Source of the DNA: Candidatus Parachristensenella avicola
GTDB taxonomy: Bacteria; Bacillota; Clostridia; Christensenellales; UMGS416
DNA: 45,315 bases
Reading direction: 5' to 3'
Assembly (NCBI GenBank): GCA_904420205.1
Contig: CAJFUN010000040.1
Location: 1-45,315, forward strand
Each line of letters starts with the position of its first letter. Position 1 is the first letter of the stretch. A program made the position numbers and the translations under genes. The notes under the pieces were generated by a model. It did not search any database. It was not told where the DNA came from and was given only the letters and a program-made list of their open reading frames with translations. Positions 1-7,918 of the stretch are shown here, one piece after another.

Positions 1-234
1 CCAGGAAAGGTTCTCCCAGGTGGCAGGCGCTTCTTCGGCGGCGGTGGTCGCTTCGCCTTCAGCGGCAGTCGTAGTTGCCTCGTCGCCGGAGTCGGCGGCA
101 GTCGTGGTTGCCTCGTCGTTTGCTGCGGTCGTGGTGGGGGTGGTTGCGGCCGTATCCTGGCCCTGGCAGGCAGTGAGGCCCAGCGCCAGAACCATGCACA
201 AAACCAATAGGCCGGCAACGATTCGCTTCTTCAT
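1..234 (-). CDS. Lipoprotein, likely extracellular solute-binding protein (5' part only)
   Basis: The reading frame starts at an ATG at 234 and runs off the left edge, so only 78 residues are visible. The N-terminus is basic (MKKR), then hydrophobic, and ends in a lipobox LTAC, so it should be a secreted lipoprotein anchored at Cys23. After the Cys comes a low-complexity linker rich in Ala, Thr, Glu and Asp with repeated ATTTAA motifs, then the start of a folded domain (TWENLSW). This layout is typical of ABC-transporter substrate-binding lipoproteins, but the folded domain is missing here, so the class is inferred. A strong ribosome site (AAGGAGGG) lies upstream. A plus-strand ORF over the same bases (20-385) is its shadow. 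Confidence 0.75.
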   Translation of the reverse strand, partial: MKKRIVAGLLVLCMVLALGLTACQGQDTAATTPTTTAANDEATTTAADSGDEATTTAAEGEATTAAEEAPATWENLSW

Positions 235-439
235 GCAGCTCCCTCCTTTTTGGGTGTCCCTACCCGTATATCCTATGGGCAAAAGTCCCTATGCCCATAA
301 GCTGATCCTGATCCACGAGACAGATGGTAAAGTACCGAACGGCAAACCTGCATGTGCTAAGTATATGATGGAAATCCCGCGCTAACCCATCGTTCCAATC
401 AAGAAATTATAAGAAAATATTAGAATTTCTTACATGCTC
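235..439 (-). other. Long 5' leader of the lipoprotein gene with a hairpin
   Basis: About 200 bases lie between the predicted promoter (440-469) and the lipoprotein ATG. They contain an inverted repeat TATGGGC / GCCCATA (274-280 with 293-299). I do not recognise a riboswitch class. No terminator or second gene is visible. The stretch from 470 to 564 shows nothing further. Confidence 0.35.
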
Positions 440-469
440 AGTATAGATGTGACTCAACAATTTTGTCAA
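440..469 (-). promoter_or_regulatory. Predicted sigma-A promoter for the lipoprotein gene
   Basis: On the minus strand there is TTGACA (469-464), an 18-base spacer and TATACT (445-440). It points at the lipoprotein gene and lies downstream of the gatB terminator. Confidence 0.65.
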
Positions 470-561
470 ATCGTTTTGTTGTCTATTTCTAATCTTTGTA
501 GGATGATTTTGGCAGGTTTGACGAATGCAGCAAGAATTAACAGCAGAATGCCAGAAATAGA

Positions 562-595
562 CAAAGCCTCCCGCCGATCAAAGGCGAGAGGCTCC
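562..595 (-). terminator. Intrinsic terminator after gatB
   Basis: On the minus strand an 11-base stem AGCCTCTCGCC / GGCGGGAGGCT (593-583 with 575-565) lies just after the gatB stop codon. It is followed by only a short U run (TTTG), so efficiency may be moderate. Confidence 0.65.
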
Positions 596-606
596 GGATT
601 GATGCA

Positions 607-2025
607 CTACAGCCGTTCCTTTAGCAGGCGCTGGAGAACGGCGGGATTGCCCTTTCCTCCTGTTGCGGCAAGGGCTTTGCCGGTCAGCGCTTGCAGCGCG
701 TTGGCCTTTCCGCTCCGATAGCGTTCGGCCAATCGAGCTTCTTGAGCCAGCACGGCCTCTACCGTGGGGATCAGTTGAGCCGGATCATTGATTTGCATTA
801 GATCGTGATCCTGTACCCACGTTCGCGGATCCTGGTCGGTTTGCCATAGTTCGGTCAAGGCTCGTTTGGCTGTGGAGAAGCTGATCGATTCCTCGCCCAG
901 CAGATCGGCCAAAGCGGCCATATGAAGCGGCTGGATCGGGATGTCGGCCTCTTCAGCGTCCATCAGCCGGTAAGCCTCAGTGGTGATTAGATTGCCTAAC
1001 AGACGAGGATAGCGGCACAGCGCAGCAGCCTTTTCAAAATAGTCGGCGGTCTGCGCATCGGTCACCAGCGTTTCGCTGGCCAGGGAGGACAGACCGTATT
1101 GCTCCATATACAGGGCCTTGCGCTGGTCGGGCAGCATCGGAATTTGAGCCTGAAGCCGGTCAATCTGCTCCTGGGATGTCAAGATCGGCGGCAGATCCGG
1201 GTCGGGGAAATAGCGGTAGTCGTTGGCGTCCTCCTTGGCACGCATAGAGAAGGTCGTGCCGCTGGCCGGGTCAAAGCGGCGGGTCTGTTGCACGATGGCC
1301 TCGCCCTGGGTCAATGCCTCCACCTGGCGCTGGTACTCGGATTCGATCGCCTTCTGGACGAACTGAAAGGAGTTCAAGTTCTTGATTTCCGTGCGGGTGC
1401 CCAGCATATCGGTGCCGGCGGGCCGCACGGAGAGGTTGACATCGCATCGCATGGACCCCTCGTTCATCCGGCAATCGGAAATGCCGGTATATAGTATAAT
1501 AGCCCGCAGCTTTTTCAAGTAGCTGACCGCCTCCTGAGCCGAACGGATATCCGGCGCGGATACGATTTCGATGAGCGGCACGCCGCAGCGGTTGCAATCG
1601 ATCAGCGTGCCGAGTTGAGGATCGTGTATGAGCTTGCCTGCGTCCTCCTCGATGTGAATCCGGGTGATACCCACCCGCTTAACGCCGCCCGGGCTTTCAA
1701 TGTCGAGATAGCCGTTCAGGCATAGGGGCAAATCATATTGAGAGATCTGATACGCTTTAGGCAGGTCGGGGTAGAAATAGTTTTTTCGATCCTGCTTGGA
1801 ATAGGGCGCAATGGCGCAATGCGTGGCCAGGCCGGCCTTGACGGCATAATCCACGACCTGACGGTTCAGCACCGGCAACGCGCCAGGCATGCCTGTGCAA
1901 ACCGGACAGCACTGGGTGTTGGGTTCAGCCCCAAAGGTGGTGGGGCATCCGCAGAAAATTTTGGTTTGGGTCTTCAGCTCAATATGGACTTCCAGCCCAA
2001 CGACCATTTCATAACTTTGCGCCAT
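607..2025 (-). CDS. gatB: Asp/Glu-tRNA(Asn/Gln) amidotransferase subunit B
   Basis: GatB binds the misacylated Asp-tRNA(Asn) or Glu-tRNA(Gln), activates the side-chain carboxylate by ATP-dependent phosphorylation and accepts ammonia from GatA. The 472-residue length is normal. The N-terminus has the family start (VVGLEVHIELKTQTKIFCGC) with the zinc-site cysteines of the CGCPTTFG and CCPVCTGMPG segments. The cradle domain continues through DYRYFPDPDLPP near residue 270, and the C-terminal helical plus YqeY-like tail (about 330-472) binds tRNA. The ATG has a good ribosome site (AAAGGAG) and lies 4 bases after the gatA stop, so it is the last gene of the AspRS-GatC, GatA, GatB operon. A terminator follows. 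Confidence 0.97.
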   Translation of the reverse strand: MAQSYEMVVGLEVHIELKTQTKIFCGCPTTFGAEPNTQCCPVCTGMPGALPVLNRQVVDYAVKAGLATHCAIAPYSKQDRKNYFYPDLPKAYQISQYDLPLCLNGYLDIESPGGVKRVGITRIHIEEDAGKLIHDPQLGTLIDCNRCGVPLIEIVSAPDIRSAQEAVSYLKKLRAIILYTGISDCRMNEGSMRCDVNLSVRPAGTDMLGTRTEIKNLNSFQFVQKAIESEYQRQVEALTQGEAIVQQTRRFDPASGTTFSMRAKEDANDYRYFPDPDLPPILTSQEQIDRLQAQIPMLPDQRKALYMEQYGLSSLASETLVTDAQTADYFEKAAALCRYPRLLGNLITTEAYRLMDAEEADIPIQPLHMAALADLLGEESISFSTAKRALTELWQTDQDPRTWVQDHDLMQINDPAQLIPTVEAVLAQEARLAERYRSGKANALQALTGKALAATGGKGNPAVLQRLLKERL

Positions 2026-2029
2026 GAAG

Positions 2030-3490
2030 TCAAGCTCCTTTCCCGGCTAAGCCGCCGTATGGCCCGGATTGCTCTAAAGCATAAGCTGCCCGATACAGGG
2101 TAGCCTCATCAAAGGGCTTGCCCAGCAACCCCAGGCCGATGGGCAGCCCATCGCCATCTTGGCCGCAGGGCAGGCTCATGGCAGGCAGCCCAGCAATATT
2201 CGCCGGCACGGTAAAGACATCGCCCATATACATCTGCAGGGGATCGTCCAGCTTTTCCCCCAGCCGGTAGGCGGTGGTGGGGGCGACGGGAGAGAGAATG
2301 ACCGGGCACCGCTCAAAAATGCGGTTGAATTCTTGGATAATCAGCGTCCGAACCTGCAACGCCTTTTTGTAATAGGCGTCATAATAACCGGCGCTCAGCG
2401 CAAAAGTACCCAGCAGGATCCGCCGCTTCACTTCGTCGCCGAAGCCCTCGCTGCGGGAAGCGCGGTAGAGCTCTTCCATGGAGCGATAGTCCGCTGCGCG
2501 GTGACCATAGCGCACACCATCGAACCGGGCGAGGTTGGATGAGGCCTCTGCGGAGGAAATGACATAATAAGCCGGCAGCGCATGACGCAACGTGGGCATG
2601 GAGACCTCGACGATTTCTGCGCCAAGCTGGGCATAGCGCTGGGCGGCGTCCAGTATAGCCCGGCGGACGGGTTCATCCACTCCGTCGCCCAATAGATCGA
2701 CGGGCAGGGCCATCGCCATACCCCGGACGCCTTCGTCCAATCGCTGGGTAAAGTGTACGCTGCCGCAGTCTACACTGGTAGCATCCCTGGGATCCGGCCC
2801 CACCAGCGACTCCAGCACCAGCGCATTATCGAATACATCCCGGGTGATGGGCCCAATCTGATCCAAAGAAGAGGCAAAGGCGATGAGCCCATAGCGGGAT
2901 ACGGAACCATAGGTAGGTTTCATCCCCACCACGCCGCAAAAGGCGGCAGGCTGGCGGATGGAACCACCCGTATCACTGCCCAGGGCAAAGGCCGCTTCAC
3001 CGGCAGCTACCGCCGCCGCGGAGCCGCCGGAGCTGCCCCCCGGCACGCGCCCTGTGTCTACGGGGTTACGGGTGGGGTGGAAATAGGAACTTTCGGTGGT
3101 AGAACCCATGGCAAATTCATCCATGTTAAGCTTGCCCAGCATGACAGCGCCCTTTAAGCGGTTCAGGACAGTGGCGCTGTACGGCGGGATAAAGTCTTCC
3201 AGCATCCGGGAGGCGCAGGTGGTGCGCACGCCCTGGGTGCAAATGTTATCCTTTACCCCCATGGGAACGCCGGCCAAGGGAGGCAACGCCGCCTCTCGGC
3301 CCCGGGCGCTGTCTGCCGCATCGGCCTGGGCGAGGGCCAGTTCACCGGTAACGGTCAGGTAAGCGCCGAATGCGGTATCTTTTTCCCGGATCGCATCCAG
3401 GTAGGACTCCGTAACCTGGCGGGCGGTAAAGTCCCCGGCGGCATAGCCTCGGACCAGCTGGCGCACGCTTAAAGCGGTGAAATCGGTCAT
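2030..3490 (-). CDS. gatA: Asp/Glu-tRNA(Asn/Gln) amidotransferase subunit A
   Basis: GatA is the glutaminase of the GatCAB complex; it releases ammonia that is channelled to GatB. The 486-residue protein has the amidase-signature fold with the Ser-cisSer-Lys triad visible: Lys80 (GVPMGVKDN), Ser153 in the GGSSGGS loop and nucleophile Ser177 in SDTGGSIRQPA. I chose the ATG at 3490 (MTDFTALS) rather than an upstream in-frame Met. It has a strong ribosome site (AAAGGAG), matches family N-termini, and overlaps the stop of the AspRS-GatC gene in an ATGA junction. That overlap predicts translational coupling of the fused GatC with GatA, its direct binding partner. Confidence 0.97.
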   Translation of the reverse strand: MTDFTALSVRQLVRGYAAGDFTARQVTESYLDAIREKDTAFGAYLTVTGELALAQADAADSARGREAALPPLAGVPMGVKDNICTQGVRTTCASRMLEDFIPPYSATVLNRLKGAVMLGKLNMDEFAMGSTTESSYFHPTRNPVDTGRVPGGSSGGSAAAVAAGEAAFALGSDTGGSIRQPAAFCGVVGMKPTYGSVSRYGLIAFASSLDQIGPITRDVFDNALVLESLVGPDPRDATSVDCGSVHFTQRLDEGVRGMAMALPVDLLGDGVDEPVRRAILDAAQRYAQLGAEIVEVSMPTLRHALPAYYVISSAEASSNLARFDGVRYGHRAADYRSMEELYRASRSEGFGDEVKRRILLGTFALSAGYYDAYYKKALQVRTLIIQEFNRIFERCPVILSPVAPTTAYRLGEKLDDPLQMYMGDVFTVPANIAGLPAMSLPCGQDGDGLPIGLGLLGKPFDEATLYRAAYALEQSGPYGGLAGKGA

Positions 3491-5580
3491 CTTGCATCTC
3501 CTTTCTCCCCCATGACCCGGGGAACAGCCACATAACCGCCAGCGCATGTCTTAGCGTTGGCGAGGATGCCTTCGCGGCTCACACAGGGCACGGGCTCGTC
3601 GGGACGGAATACGTTGGTTAGCGGGACGATATGAGCGGTGGGCGGAACACCGGCGGTATCCAGTTGTCCCAGCTCGTCAGCAAAGGCGATCATAGCCGCC
3701 AGATCTTTGGGCATGCGCTTTCGCTCCGTCTCCGTTAGGGAAAGCTGGGCTAGACGCGCCACGTTCTCAAGCTCCGTATCATCTAGCGTTTTATGCGATG
3801 CCGGCGCGGGAACCGGGGAAGGGCTGGACGCGGCCAGATGCAGCTCCTCCAGCTGCCGCAGGTCGACCGGACTGGGCGCCTGGGTCAACGGGCAGACGGC
3901 GTCCTTTGTTTTGGGGAATGCGATGACATCCCGAAGCGAATTGGCCCCAACCATGAGCATAACCAGCCGGTCCAAGCCAAAGGCGAAGCCGCCGTGGGGC
4001 GGCGTGCCATAGCGAAATGCGTTCACCATGAATCCAAAGCGGGTTTCAATTTGCTCGTCGCTGAAGCCTAGCGCCTGAAACATGCGGCGCTGCACCTCTT
4101 GCTGGTGGATGCGGATGGAGCCGCTGCCCAGTTCAATGCCGTTGAGCACTAGATCATAGGCCTGAGCCCGTACCCGGGCCGGATCGGTAGACAGGTAGGG
4201 AAGATCCTCGGGATAGGGCATGGTGAAGGGGTGATGCATGGCGATATAGCGCTTTTCCTGCTCGGAATACTCAAACTGAGGGAAGTCGGTGACGAAAAGA
4301 AAGCGATAGTCGTCACGGGGCCGCAGGCCCAGCAGATCGCCCAAATCCAACCGCAGCCCGCCCAACGTACGGCGGACACAGGACAGCGTATCCGCGCAGA
4401 AGAGCATGAAATCGCCGGCTTGGGCCTCCATGCGCGCAAGCAGGGCATCCATCTGCTCGGAGGTAAAGTATTTGGTCAGGACAGAGTTCAACGTCCCGTC
4501 GGGCCGGATTGCGATCCAGGCCATACCCTTGGCGCCATAGCCGATCGCTTTTGCCGTTAGCTCCTCGATCACTGACCGGGAGAAGGCGGCGCCGCCGGGG
4601 ACGCGGATCGCGCGGACCACTCCGCCGGCATCGGCCGCGCGACGGAATACGCCAAAGCTGGAGCGGGCGGCCAGATCGGTCAGATCCACGATCGGCAGGC
4701 CGAAGCGGATATCGGGCTTGTCGGAGCCGTAGCGGTCCATGGCCTGCTTCCAGGTGATGCGGGGGAAGGGGAGCGGCAGCTCAATCCCCTGAACCTGGCG
4801 GAAAATGTGAAAAAAGAGCTGCTCCAGGTGCTGCAGGATGTCCGCCTGGTCGATAAAGGCAAGCTCCATATCCACTTGGGTGAATTCCGGCTGACGGTCA
4901 GCGCGCAGATCCTCATCCCGGAAGCATCGGGCCACCTGGTAATATTTATCGACGCCGCCTACCATAAGCAGCTGCTTGAAGATCTGCGGCGACTGGGGTA
5001 GCGCGTAGAAGCTTCCAGGATGCACGCGGCTGGGGACCAGGTAATCCCGCGCGCCCTCGGGCGTGCTCTTGGTGAGCATCGGGGTCTCCACCTCAAGAAA
5101 GCCGTTGCTGTCCAAATAGCCGCGCACGGCTTGCACCACTTGATGGCGAGCGCGCAGGTTCTCAAGCAGAGCGGGGCGGCGCAAGTCAAGAAAGCGGTAT
5201 TTGAGCCGGAGTTCTTCACGGACTGCGTCGCTGTCGGGGTTAAAGGGCAGCTCTTCGGCCATGGAGAGCAGCTCCAATCGTTCGCAAGCCAGCTCGATGG
5301 TACCGGTGGCCAGCTTCGGATTGTAGGTTTCCTCATCACGGATCCGCAGCAGGCCGGAGGCGGCGATGACACTTTGGTTCCGAAGATGCTCGGCCAAGGC
5401 AAAGTCTTCGGCCGGCAGGCGCATCGCATCCAAGACAAGCTGCAGCGTGCCGGTACAGTCCCTCAGATCGACAAAGATTACCCCGCCCATGTCCCGGCGG
5501 GCTTGCACCCATCCGGCTACCGTAACGCGACGCCCCAGATCGGCTTCGCTCAGGATGCCGGCATAGCTTGTTCGTTTCAT
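3487..5580 (-). CDS. aspS: Aspartyl-tRNA synthetase fused to amidotransferase subunit GatC
   Basis: This 697-residue protein joins a full bacterial AspRS (about 1-585) to GatC (about 598-697) through a Pro/Ala/Ser linker. The AspRS part has the N-terminal OB anticodon-binding domain (GWVQARRDMGGVIFVDLRD, about 24-41), class II motif 2 (FRDEDLRADRQPEF, about 220-233), the bacterial GAD insertion and motif 3 (GGFAFGLDR from residue 530). The GatC part shows the usual helix (DDTELENVARLAQLSLTE) and the late FRPDEPV segment that wraps GatA. The enzyme should make Asp-tRNA(Asp) and, if non-discriminating, Asp-tRNA(Asn) for GatCAB. Position 31, linked to tRNA discrimination in other bacteria (His versus Leu), is Met here. 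The start at 5580 has AAGGAGG upstream. A T-box leader precedes it and gatA overlaps its stop. Confidence 0.95.
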   Translation of the reverse strand: MKRTSYAGILSEADLGRRVTVAGWVQARRDMGGVIFVDLRDCTGTLQLVLDAMRLPAEDFALAEHLRNQSVIAASGLLRIRDEETYNPKLATGTIELACERLELLSMAEELPFNPDSDAVREELRLKYRFLDLRRPALLENLRARHQVVQAVRGYLDSNGFLEVETPMLTKSTPEGARDYLVPSRVHPGSFYALPQSPQIFKQLLMVGGVDKYYQVARCFRDEDLRADRQPEFTQVDMELAFIDQADILQHLEQLFFHIFRQVQGIELPLPFPRITWKQAMDRYGSDKPDIRFGLPIVDLTDLAARSSFGVFRRAADAGGVVRAIRVPGGAAFSRSVIEELTAKAIGYGAKGMAWIAIRPDGTLNSVLTKYFTSEQMDALLARMEAQAGDFMLFCADTLSCVRRTLGGLRLDLGDLLGLRPRDDYRFLFVTDFPQFEYSEQEKRYIAMHHPFTMPYPEDLPYLSTDPARVRAQAYDLVLNGIELGSGSIRIHQQEVQRRMFQALGFSDEQIETRFGFMVNAFRYGTPPHGGFAFGLDRLVMLMVGANSLRDVIAFPKTKDAVCPLTQAPSPVDLRQLEELHLAASSPSPVPAPASHKTLDDTELENVARLAQLSLTETERKRMPKDLAAMIAFADELGQLDTAGVPPTAHIVPLTNVFRPDEPVPCVSREGILANAKTCAGGYVAVPRVMGEKGDAR

Positions 5581-5606
5581 GGCGTTTGCCTCCTTGATAT
5601 GAAAAT

Positions 5607-5645
5607 AAAAAAAGCATTCCGTCCCCACCATGGGACGAAATGCTC
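5607..5645 (-). terminator. T-box terminator hairpin
   Basis: On the minus strand GCATTTCGTCCC (5643-5632) pairs with GGGGACGGAATGC (5626-5614) and is followed by seven Us. It sits right after the conserved T-box sequence and 27 bases before the aspS start codon. It is the conditional terminator of the riboswitch. Confidence 0.92.
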
Positions 5646-5925
5646 ACTTTCCGCGGTACCACCCAAATAGGCTTTACAGCCCTCTTTTTTCGACACGAAT
5701 TCCACCTTCTGCGCAATGGATTGCGTGTGACAGCGTCATTGATGTCTAGCGGAGATCACGTTCCGCAAACGGCTAAATCTACTCGCAGCAGGGCTGCTTT
5801 CTCTTAGCGGCTCCGAGTGTTCTTCACCTGAAAATCCATACCGCCTTCCACCAACCGGCGGCTCTCTGCAACGACCCTTTCAGGGTACTTTTCTCATCTA
5901 AGCCTTTTAGCGATCAATTTTTGCT
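5607..5925 (-). ncRNA. T-box riboswitch leader of the aspS-gatC/gatA/gatB operon
   Basis: The minus strand carries the T-box consensus GGGTGGTACCGCGG (5664-5651) just before a terminator. Upstream lies a Stem I-like region with an AGAGAGCCG start, a distal GGTTGGTG loop and the 3' arm GAACACTCGGAGC. Known T-boxes read uncharged tRNA by pairing the specifier triplet with the anticodon and the T-box bulge with the tRNA end. By alignment with other leaders, the specifier is most likely AAC (5821-5819), followed by the usual purine. The preceding G also gives GAA (5822-5820). So tRNA(Asn), and perhaps tRNA(Glu), is the predicted ligand rather than tRNA(Asp). The exact specifier was placed by eye. 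Confidence 0.93.
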
Positions 5926-5926
5926 T

Positions 5927-5955
5927 ATTATAGCCTGCGCCTATCGGTCTGTCAA
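5927..5955 (-). promoter_or_regulatory. Consensus sigma-A promoter for the transamidation operon
   Basis: The minus strand has a perfect TTGACA (5955-5950), a 17-base spacer and a perfect TATAAT (5932-5927). It gives a leader of about 340 bases that begins just before the T-box Stem I. Strong constitutive initiation with control at the terminator is the usual T-box arrangement. Confidence 0.92.
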
Positions 5956-6113
5956 TCATTTTGGCAAAATTCTTTTGCTTTATGCAAAAGCGCCGGCGAA
6001 CGGGACATACTAAAGCCAGGAAATTTTTGTTTGGGCCGTGGCCGCTGGGAATTACTCTCTATGGGAAAGATCGATCAAAGCGGCACGGCCGGGGCAGACT
6101 AGAGGTGGTGGAC

Positions 6114-6566
6114 ATGATACGCAGCAAGGAGCTAATGGGTATCAGCGTGGTCAGCCGCATGGACGGCCGACGGCTGGGCAAGGTCTGCGGCGTAGATTAC
6201 CGGCCGGGAGAAAGGTGGATTCGGGGGCTGATTGTTGAAACCGGAGGGCTGCGCCGGTCAAAGCGGTATCTTCGCCGGGCGGACATCGCGCTTTTAGGCG
6301 CGCACGTGGTGATGACCAACGGGCCGCTCCGGGTCCTACCGGCCCAGGCCAGCTGCCCCAGCGCCATCTATACGCCCGACGGCCAGCTATGGGGCCGAAT
6401 TAGCGCCCTGCAGATTGACCCGGCGACGGCTCAGGTGGGCCAGGCGGAGGTGCAGGTTTCTCTGTTTGAGGATCTTGCCCATGGATGCCGGGTGGTCCAG
6501 GCCTCGACAGACCTTGCGATACGGGACGACCGGGTGATGTATCATCCGCCGGAGAATTCAGGATAG
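6114..6566 (+). CDS. PRC-barrel domain protein (YlmC/YmxH-like)
   Basis: This 150-residue protein consists of two PRC-barrel-like halves: SKELMGISVVSRMDGRRLGKV (about 4-24) and a second half starting near AIYTPDGQLWGRISALQID. It resembles the YlmC/YmxH family of Firmicutes, whose biochemical role is poorly known. I chose the ATG at 6114 (MIRSKELMG), which has AGAGGTGG upstream. The in-frame extension from 5961 lacks family similarity and starts inside the promoter area of the divergent aspS operon. No clear promoter was found for it. A small membrane-protein gene follows 18 bases later, so the two are probably co-transcribed up to the terminator at 6767. Confidence 0.8.
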   Translation: MIRSKELMGISVVSRMDGRRLGKVCGVDYRPGERWIRGLIVETGGLRRSKRYLRRADIALLGAHVVMTNGPLRVLPAQASCPSAIYTPDGQLWGRISALQIDPATAQVGQAEVQVSLFEDLAHGCRVVQASTDLAIRDDRVMYHPPENSG

Positions 6567-6584
6567 GGAAAGGATGTGAAAAAA

Positions 6585-6758
6585 ATGGTGCGGTATTATA
6601 AAGGCATGGTAACCGGGTTGGCGCTGGGTGCGCTGGGTACGGTGGCTGTAGTCACGGCGCTGGATCCCCGGGTATGCAACCGGATGATGAAGCGGGGGCG
6701 CAGCCTGTACAAGGGCTGCAAGCGGAAGCTGAGCGACCTGAAGGATTTTTCCTTCTAG
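6585..6758 (+). CDS. Small single-pass membrane protein (YtxH-like)
   Basis: The 57-residue protein has a short basic start, one hydrophobic segment (GMVTGLALGALGTVAVVTAL) and a strongly basic C-terminal tail. It resembles small YtxH-type membrane proteins, but the match is weak. The ATG at 6585 fits the AAAGGA ribosome site better than the in-frame GTG at 6576, which lies almost on top of it. It follows the PRC-barrel gene closely and is followed by a strong terminator. Function unknown. Confidence 0.6.
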   Translation: MVRYYKGMVTGLALGALGTVAVVTALDPRVCNRMMKRGRSLYKGCKRKLSDLKDFSF

Positions 6759-6766
6759 GCGGCCGG

Positions 6767-6800
6767 GGGCGGCCCGAAGCGGTTCGGGCCGCCTTTTGTT
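6767..6800 (+). terminator. Intrinsic terminator
   Basis: An 11-base GC stem GGCGGCCCGAA / TTCGGGCCGCC (6768-6778 with 6783-6793) is followed by TTTTGTT. It ends the PRC-barrel transcript. Confidence 0.9.
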
Positions 6801-6840
6801 AAGGAAAAATGCTGGCTTTTCGTGGAAGAGGAGGGACATG

Positions 6841-7878
6841 ATGAAAAAAATTTGGCTGATATTAGGCGCGGCGGCCCTTCTTGCCCTGTGCTTATGGATG
6901 GGCGTGCGGCTTAAGGCCCTGCTGGGAATGCTGCTGTGGGCGGCGGTAATTGCCTACCTGCTGCTGCCGCTGGCCCGTAAATGGGAAGCGATACTGCCGC
7001 CGGCGGCCGCCGCGGCAGCTAGCCTGGGCACGGCGCTTTTGGCAGGCGGAGCGCTGGCCATGCTGCTGGTTCCGGGTTTTATCGCCCAGGGCAAGGAGCT
7101 ACTCACGCAGCTTCCCGGCATGTTCGCCTGGCTTCGAGAGCGGTTAGCTGCCCTGGACGCCTGGTGCCAGACTCAGCTAGGCTTTACATTGAAGCTTTCC
7201 AGCCGGCTGCTGGGCGAGGGGCTCGCCCAAACGCTGACCGACTATTTGCGCACGATCCCTATGCCCGATACCCAAGGGGTTGCCAATGCGCTGCTCGTGC
7301 CGCTCTTTGCTTACTACCTCATGAAGGACAGGGAACGGATCTGGCAGGGCGCGCTGTACCTGATCCCCGGATGCTGGCGCGGTGACGTGACGCGGATCAT
7401 GGAGCGGGTGCACCGGGGGCTAACGGGCTACCTGCGGGGGCAGTTATGGGTCTCGCTGTTTGTGGGGCTTTTAACCAGCGCAGGGCTCTACATTGCCCGG
7501 GTGCCCTATGCGCTGATCCTGGGCCTGACCATGATGCTGTGCAATGTAATTCCCTATTTTGGGCCCTTTCTAGGCGCAGCGCCCATTGTCGTCGTGGCCG
7601 CGGCAGCCGGCCGCCTGGTAAGCGCGCTGGCGGCGGTCATTGTGGTGCAGCAGCTGGAGAATATCGTGATTTCCCCACGGGTAATGGGAAACTCATTGGA
7701 GATGAATCCGCTGATTGTGATGATCAGCGTGCTGGCCGGCGGCATGCTATGGGGCGTGGGCGGCATGCTGTTTGCCTTGCCCGCCGTCATTATCGCCCGG
7801 GAATGGATCGGCTATTTTATGGACCGGATGACTTTGCCGCGATTGGAGCGGGAAAGATTGATTAAAGCGAATAAATAA
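6841..7878 (+). CDS. AI-2E family transporter (UPF0118 permease)
   Basis: This 345-residue protein has the layout of the AI-2E exporter/permease superfamily: two or three N-terminal membrane spans, a soluble segment (about 95-150), then a dense C-terminal membrane domain. That domain holds the family signature YALILGLTMMLCNVIPYFGP (near residue 222) and the VVQQLENIVISPRVMGNSL stretch. Substrates differ among members (sodium/proton antiport and AI-2 export have been reported), so the substrate here is open. The ATG at 6841 is preferred over the adjacent one at 6838 because of spacing to GAGGAGG. In Firmicutes a member often sits next to the alaS-ireB-ruvX cluster, as here. A promoter for ireB lies inside its 3' end. 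Confidence 0.88.
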   Translation: MKKIWLILGAAALLALCLWMGVRLKALLGMLLWAAVIAYLLLPLARKWEAILPPAAAAAASLGTALLAGGALAMLLVPGFIAQGKELLTQLPGMFAWLRERLAALDAWCQTQLGFTLKLSSRLLGEGLAQTLTDYLRTIPMPDTQGVANALLVPLFAYYLMKDRERIWQGALYLIPGCWRGDVTRIMERVHRGLTGYLRGQLWVSLFVGLLTSAGLYIARVPYALILGLTMMLCNVIPYFGPFLGAAPIVVVAAAAGRLVSALAAVIVVQQLENIVISPRVMGNSLEMNPLIVMISVLAGGMLWGVGGMLFALPAVIIAREWIGYFMDRMTLPRLERERLIKANK

Positions 7879-7886
7879 GATATAAT
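7858..7886 (+). promoter_or_regulatory. Predicted promoter for ireB
   Basis: TTGATT (7858-7863), a 17-base spacer and a perfect TATAAT (7881-7886) overlap the end of the permease gene and lie 33 bases before the ireB start. Confidence 0.75.
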
Positions 7887-7918
7887 AGAACCAAGCGAAA
7901 CATGAAGAGGATAGGATC

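Noticed and set aside
20..385. Plus-strand Ala/Val-rich ORF
   Set aside because: It is the antisense of the low-complexity Ala/Thr/Glu linker of the minus-strand lipoprotein.
434..721. Plus-strand ORF of 95 residues
   Set aside because: It runs across the lipoprotein promoter, the gatB terminator and the gatB end, with no ribosome site or domain.
5961..6113. N-terminal extension of the PRC-barrel protein
   Set aside because: The extra 51 residues show no family similarity. The ATG at 6114 has a ribosome site and the conserved start.
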